From Punica granatum (lineage: Eukaryota; Streptophyta; Magnoliopsida; Myrtales; Lythraceae), in NCBI RefSeq assembly GCF_007655135.1, contig NC_045128.1:17996230-18060229 (forward strand): a DNA stretch of 64,000 nucleotides, read 5' to 3'. Each line of letters opens with the position of its first letter. Within the stretch, counting starts at the first letter, position 1. Below the pieces are notes generated by a model, which was not told the origin of the DNA, made no database searches, and saw nothing but the letters and a program-made list of their open reading frames with translations. Positions 58,641 to 64,000 of the stretch are shown piece by piece. Position numbers and translations under genes: made by a program.

Positions 58641-58887
58641 CTTCCCACGGGCCTTGGCCCTACACATACTGTCATGTGGGCTTAGGCCCCTCATCTACAT
58701 TTCGTAATTTCCGCTTCTCAACCATATGATTACCTTGTGACAGATTCGGGCACTTTTGCATATCCTCCCTAAGTATCCAATGCGGAGGGGCGAGCCACTA
58801 TAGGGAGTGACAACAAGGCGGTCGCCGGGACCAAAAAGGGATGCCTCTCATGATCTTTGGTTACCTCCTCTAATCGAGCACGCAACC
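58641..58887 (+). other. Region between the arrays and purine tract of element A
   Basis: It includes a stretch near 58810-58890 shared with the equivalent place in element E (about 28050-28130, reverse strand): GGTCGCCGGGACCAAAAAGG, then a TCTAATCGAG part. Probably part of the signal for plus-strand priming. Confidence 0.45.
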
Positions 58888-58901
58888 AAAGAGGGGCAAG
58901 C
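58888..58901 (+). promoter_or_regulatory. Polypurine tract of element A
   Basis: AAAGAGGGGCAAGC immediately before the 3' LTR. Confidence 0.87.
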
Positions 58902-60211
58902 TGTCAGCACCCCATTTTGGCCCACCGGCCTCCCACGGGAGGACTTCCGACCAAGGCCCGGGTTACTATTCATCACCCGGCAATCGGAGGCAAATAGGCG
59001 AGCACGGAGTCATAAACCACAGAAGAAGAGCTGGGTCCATTAGAAAAGCTGAAGAGAGCAGTCGGAAGAATTTACAGACAAAGAACCCCGAAAACAACGC
59101 AGCTGACACTGTGGCACTATTCATCATCGAGTCACCGAAGCACCGAAAGGTGCCCAATATGGGGCTTCAAAAATCCCCCTCAGTGCCAAAGTGACCAATG
59201 ACGCGTCCGGGCGCATTTTCGGGACATCCTGCTTAAGCCGGGACACCCCGATCCCCCACGGACGCCTTTTCTGACATAGCTCCCGGGGTTCATTCCACCG
59301 ACAAGTAAACGGCCCTTCAAAACGGGCCTACAGGCACCCAGGAACCATCAGGGCCGGGGAACAAGCTTCAGATGACCTTCCGGAACTCGACTCGGTTTCC
59401 CGATGGACGTTTCAGTGGTCATGAACGTCTCCCGGCGAGCTTTCGGGGCACGTCCACGTAGAGCACAGATCACAACGAGCCCCGAGCACCTCAAGACATT
59501 CAGAGCACACTGAGAAAACCCCGGTCGAAGTCCCTAGGTCTTCCCGGGCCAATGGTCCCCGATCGAGGATGACGAGCCAACAATCCCTCACGGGGCAAAA
59601 GGATCGTCAAAACAAATACAAGAATGCACAGAGATCAATCGGAGGTCGAAGGGCATTAAATTCCACTCCGAACGTCCGAACGAGGCAAAATCGATTCTCG
59701 AGGCGTCGAGTCGCCCGGACGTTCGTCCACGCGACGTATGGCGATATCGGGCTCGTTCAAATCCTCGTAGTTCAAGCATTCCAAATCTTCAAATTAATTG
59801 GACATCGGAAGTCGGATGCGCGTTCAATCAAGTTTCAAGCGTTTCCCGGCTTTTCCCTCAACCGAATGGGACCCACAGCCTAGCCAAGCCAAGCCATCAA
59901 GCCGCGGCTCAACCCCAAGCCACGGCTCAACCCTCGGCTCGAATTGACAGCCCCGAGCCGCGGCTCAAGCCCCCATGGCCGGCGGCTCCAAGCCCTCCCC
60001 TCCACAAATTCAAATTTTGGCTCTTACACCCATCACTTCCTCTCACATCTATCAACTCCCATCACCCATCCATCACACCCATCACCCCTCTTGCTTCCCC
60101 TACACTCTACAAGACACAAACCCCTCCCTAATCTTCCCTCCATTTTCGGCAGCCCATACTTAGGCCTCCTAAGCACACTTCACTTTCCCTAATTGCTTCA
60201 TTAAGCCTCCC

Positions 60212-60219
60212 TTTATAAG
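60212..60219 (+). promoter_or_regulatory. Candidate TATA box of the A 3' LTR
   Basis: TTTATAAG, same context as 47933-47940. It could send transcripts into flanking element B DNA. Confidence 0.5.
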
Positions 60220-62720
60220 CCTTTGCATCATTATCTTTAATCACTTCTTGAACTTCACTCTCTCTCAAGCCAATCTCTCTCAAGAACTCTCTCAAACCTC
60301 AGCCCATCCCCTCATTTCCGTCCCCCCTTGCCAAGGCCGAAACCGGCCAAAACCGCCGGAAAACCATCCGGTATTCCGGTAACCACCCGACCCGACTTAA
60401 CCCAAAAATTCTCAAACTTCATAGCCTACATATTTCCTACCCCCTAAGTCCATTTCCGGACTTGGATTTTCGATTTAAGGTCCCCAAGACCCCGTTCCGG
60501 CCGAAATTGCAATCGGGTCCCGAGACCCTCACCGCGCGCACCGAACACTAACGGCGTGCCGTTTCATCCCACGACCTCGGAGAGTCGTGCCATCACATTT
60601 AAAGGGTTCCTCACAACCCTCACCCTCTCTCGTGAAGAGGTGGTCACGATCCGAGGGCCGACCAACCGTGCACGACCTCCGTTTTGCCCATTTTCGCTAA
60701 CCAGTTTTCTGTGTTTTCACTGGAACTTCTCTCATCATTTCCGACTTATTCAGGGTTCGGCACGCTCGGAGCTTTCCGTGCTCACCTAGATCTGCCTCTT
60801 AGGAGTCCAACGAGCCCGACCTCGCCCCATTCCGTGGTCGGAGCGAGCGTGCCAAGCCGTTTTCCCGCGGTTGCCGCAGCCGCGCCTACCCGGGTCGCCT
60901 ACTGCCCTTCGCCCTAACCGAGTCTTCCGACTCTCAAAGACCACTTCCCCGACTCTTTTCCTCGTGCACGAGGCTAGGTAACATCCCTCTACAACTTAGA
61001 AGAACTAGGATCTCCGATCTTTATGTATGTGAAGTGTTTATATGATTTTAAAAGTCGGTATGCATGCAAGATTTCATTTTTCTCTTAGATGCGGACTCCC
61101 CGTGCATTTCCATGCAACGCATGATGTTAAACTCGTCCACATGACCGTGCCGTGTCCATATAATGTTTAACCTTGCGTGGCATGACGGGAAAGGACTCGG
61201 ATCGAGGTCGGAGAAATCCTCCCGACTCGTGTGGGTCACGGAAGCTCACGGCCACCCTCGGAAGAAAGTGGCCGAGAGCTTCCATGGACCGTACGAGTCC
61301 GGGAGGCTTTCCCCTACCTCGAGACGGGTCGGTTCCCGTGTTTTTACTTATTTCGTTATTATTCGAGTCAAGACCGTCCCATTATTTCCGTTTGAATACC
61401 TTGCTTATGCACATTTATGTGATCTCATGTAACCATAGTCGTGTCGGGATAAAGATGACTAGAAAATGTGTTATTATCATGATTAATGTGTTGTGTATGC
61501 AAGGAATGATCCGAAATGGCGCGGGAGATCGCTCAAAACTCGAGACAAGTCAAGGGTCACTCGGCTTCTTCCTTTGGGAAGTGGCCGAGAGTCCCCCCGA
61601 CTCCTTCCGAGTTTAAGCCGACCTCCCTAGTCATTTCGAACCACTCCTTGGAATTGGATGTCTTAATGCTCGGACCTTATTGTTAGATACGTGGTAGATA
61701 CGTGATTGACGTGTTGGTTTTGGATAATCACTCACCGAACCCAATGTCCATGATGTCGGGCCATCATCATCGAATAATTTCACGAACGGGGAAATGGGAC
61801 GAATCATTCGGTTAATTAAACCGCTTGGATTAAATAATTGGGTTAATCGATCCTCAATTTGTAAAAACGCATCGATGGTTTACGGAATGGCAAGAATGCC
61901 CTTTTTTATCAAAATTCACAATCTCAAAATACCGAGACACGCAACACGAATAGAATTGACGTCTAGTGAGTACTCACGTGCCTTGACTCGAGTCCGGGCC
62001 CAATTTGAGGCGGCCCGAGTCGGGGCACGAGAGTCCTTCTTAGACTCCTTCGCGTGACGCAAATCTCCAATTTATACACGAACATCACAATTTTATCATC
62101 CAAGGGCATAACCGTCATTCCATGATTCACCGATACCCTAGGCTTTAGGGAGTTGGAAACACCTAGAGCTATGAACGAGAAAGGACAACCCGTTCGGGTG
62201 CGAGTTTCATTCGCGTGGTCCATTTCGTTTGTTTTCGGTGTTTCTTTCTTTCTATCATAGATTCGGTGGGGAGTATTTTATTTCAGTTACAAAACACCAA
62301 GGACCGGACTAATTGTGCACCCGACTTATTCAAATATTAGATAATGGATAGGCGGAATATTAGATTCCAATCTAGAGTCGAAACACGAGTTTGGTTAATT
62401 CGGTGAAACCACAGTGACACTTAACTAAATAAGAGTCATAAGACAAACACACACATGTAATCGGCTTAGAACCTTATCCTAGCCCGCCCTCTATGTTTGC
62501 CTAGGTTAGATGCATTGTTTGCCAATCAACCACGGGTAATAACTGATTAAATCACGTACATTCGGCCTAATACACAATTCGTTGATATTCACCGACACTT
62601 ATCAGTTGTTGTCAGTTGCTTTCTGTATCATGTCAGTTATGTCAGTTTTCTTCCATTTTATTCTTGCTTTTTGATGATTTATTGCGGTTCGGGCCTGAAC
62701 TCATAGGTTACGTGTTGCAC

Positions 62721-62764
62721 GGGGTCCAACGCCCCAAATCACCGAACACGAGGTCCAACGCCTC
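62721..62764 (+). other. Paired TCCAACG-loop hairpins (A 3' LTR)
   Basis: Identical to 50442-50485. Confidence 0.55.
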
Positions 62765-63474
62765 TTAATTCATCGAGCGCGTGCAACCCGAGTGCGGAAT
62801 GCGATCTAGCCTCGAGTCACCATCACACTCCAAATATGGCCTATGTGGAAGGCAATTTGGATTGGACGCGTGAAACGTGTTTAGATATCACCCGGGAGCT
62901 CGATCGGTCCAACGATTACAGTGGAAACAAACCGGTTCTCCTGCAAATCGTCGGTTCGATTGGACCCGACCCCCGGCTCCTTGAGCCCGCGTTGCCCTAA
63001 TCTGTTTATCGGTTATTCAAACTACACAGTGAGCCGGAGCGGAATATTGGCCCAATGCAAACCGATCGGGATCCATTTACTTATTCATTTACACTTTGTA
63101 ATTATTCGAGAGAACATTGTGAGGATTTTATTTGTATGTTCATTCATTCATTTGTAAGGATCCCCGATCGGCAAGCGAGAGGTCCGAGTATCGAATTGGT
63201 TAAGTTGGTCTATCATCACCGAAGGATGAGTAAGCTTGAATAATCGTGATATCGGTTCGCGCAGGGAATCGACCGTATTGGTCCGATGAACTGTAACGAC
63301 AAGATAGTGAACCGATCCCTCGAACACACAGGCCTACTCATCTTTCGGGTTCTTGGCCCAACTCAATCAACTTATCGAATTTACGGTGTCAAAACGGGCG
63401 AGTCGAGCGCAACCCTAAATCACGCGGTAAATAAACAAAAATGGCAAACCTAGCAAGCTAGAGTACCGAAAGGG

Positions 63475-63497
63475 CGTGCGGGATATAGGCCCGCACG
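63475..63497 (+). other. Conserved LTR hairpin (A 3' LTR)
   Basis: Identical to 51196-51218. Confidence 0.6.
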
Positions 63498-63741
63498 TAA
63501 TAGAACCCCCGAATTCGGAACTTTCGGTTCCGCACGACCATTGCCTTAGCATTTAGGTGTACCCCGTACCCCTAGACCCGGGTAACTTGCCGGCCCTCGA
63601 CCTTCGGGTCGTAAAATGGCAAGTGGCGACTCCTTCTCACGTGCGTCCGTCGCGCGTCCCCGGGAAGGTGGACACTCCCAAGCCGCGTTTGCTTAGGCGC
63701 GCGCATGCGTGCCCCGACGAGATGAAATTCGGGTGCGCACA

Positions 63742-63746
63742 AGTGT
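63742..63746 (+). repeat. Right target-site duplication AGTGT of element A
   Basis: Second copy of 46618-46622. Confidence 0.96.
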
Positions 63747-64000
63747 GAAGTGGGTTTAATCATGTGAGCGTCCCGATTAACCCGTTCGTGAAATTAATGC
63801 TTAAGGGTTGTGCCGAATGCATTAATTGTGGAAATGATTCGTGATTCGGCAACCAAGACAGGTCAAGAAAGACCGAGGATGATTCGGCCAACAATGGCCG
63901 GAACACCTTTTGGTCCTAATAGGCCCGAAAGGGTCTCCGAATTACGAATCCATGCAAAGTTTGGTTTGGAAAGACATTTCATGTGAGATTGCGACAATAA
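63747..64000 (-). repeat. 5' LTR of element B, continued after the insertion of A
   Basis: It continues the B LTR from GAAGTGGGTTTAATCATG and is nearly identical to 35098-35351 of the B 3' LTR. It runs off the window end. Confidence 0.93.

Larger units (their letters stand above)
46623..63741 (+). mobile_element. Element A: complete, very young, non-autonomous Tat-type element
   Basis: It is 17,119 bp with two 4840-bp LTRs, a primer site, a 7.4-kb interior, a purine tract and a perfect AGTGT duplication. The interior has no gag, protease, RT or integrase. It keeps a leader, the 3' hairpin domain and two tandem arrays shared in kind with element B. I count about nine base differences between the LTRs, so the insertion is recent and must have used proteins made in trans. 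Confidence 0.96.
58902..63741 (+). repeat. 3' LTR of element A (family 1)
   Basis: It is 4840 bp, the same length as the 5' LTR and about 99.8 percent identical by my count. It is followed by the AGTGT duplication. Confidence 0.96.

Noticed and set aside
1..64000. tRNA, rRNA or other housekeeping RNA genes
   Set aside because: No A/B box pairs with cloverleaf potential or rRNA text were recognised by eye; a tRNAscan/Rfam run would settle this.

Overview
The window is a stretch of plant nuclear heterochromatin made entirely of Ty3/gypsy LTR retrotransposons of the Tat/Ogre lineage. I see no host gene, rRNA or tRNA gene. Diagnostic traits are LTRs of about 5 kb beginning TGTCAGCACC, an extra ORF1 upstream of gag, a pol with two RNase H domains (a gypsy-type one and a second archaeal-like one) followed by integrase, a primer-binding site beginning TGGCGACTCCAC, and tandem repeats in the 3' untranslated region. 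Such elements are typical of flowering plants, most often eudicots; the species cannot be named from this sequence.

The elements are nested five deep and can be unpacked from their borders. (1) C (+), positions 1-7290, is the decayed 3' part of an autonomous element: the end of ORF1, a gag-pol with stops, frameshifts and a deletion, a hairpin-rich 3' UTR and a 36-bp tandem array. (2) D (+), 7291-23011, sits in that array: 5' LTR, primer site, leader, ORF1, and gag up to the start of protease. A 5.5-kb solo LTR of a second family (15192-20687, target duplication ACGTC) interrupts its gag. (3) E (-), 23012-33303, interrupts the protease of D: 3' LTR, purine tract, 43-bp array, hairpins, integrase, RNase H and part of RT. 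(4) B (-), 33304-46622 plus 63747-64000, interrupts the RT of E: two LTRs of the second family and an interior without coding capacity. (5) A (+), 46623-63741, sits in the 5' LTR of B with a perfect 5-bp duplication (AGTGT): two 4840-bp LTRs with about nine differences, a primer site, no gag or pol, two large tandem arrays and a purine tract. The missing halves of D, E and B should lie to the right of base 64000.

Functionally, C, D and E represent the autonomous type that would supply Gag, protease, RT/RNase H and integrase, although every coding region visible here is broken. A and B are large derivatives that keep only cis-acting parts (LTRs, primer site, leader, 3' hairpin domain, arrays, purine tract) and must be mobilised in trans. 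The near-identical LTRs of A imply that this happened recently.

The most unusual signal is RNA-like structure. The 3' UTRs of C, E, B and A share a chain of stem-loops, each followed by a GCAAAAG tail, whose stems change by compensatory substitutions between elements. A second set in the LTRs has a TCCAACG loop and varying stems. The tandem arrays differ in sequence from element to element, but nearly every unit contains a short GC hairpin. No tool was run: alignments and counts are by eye.
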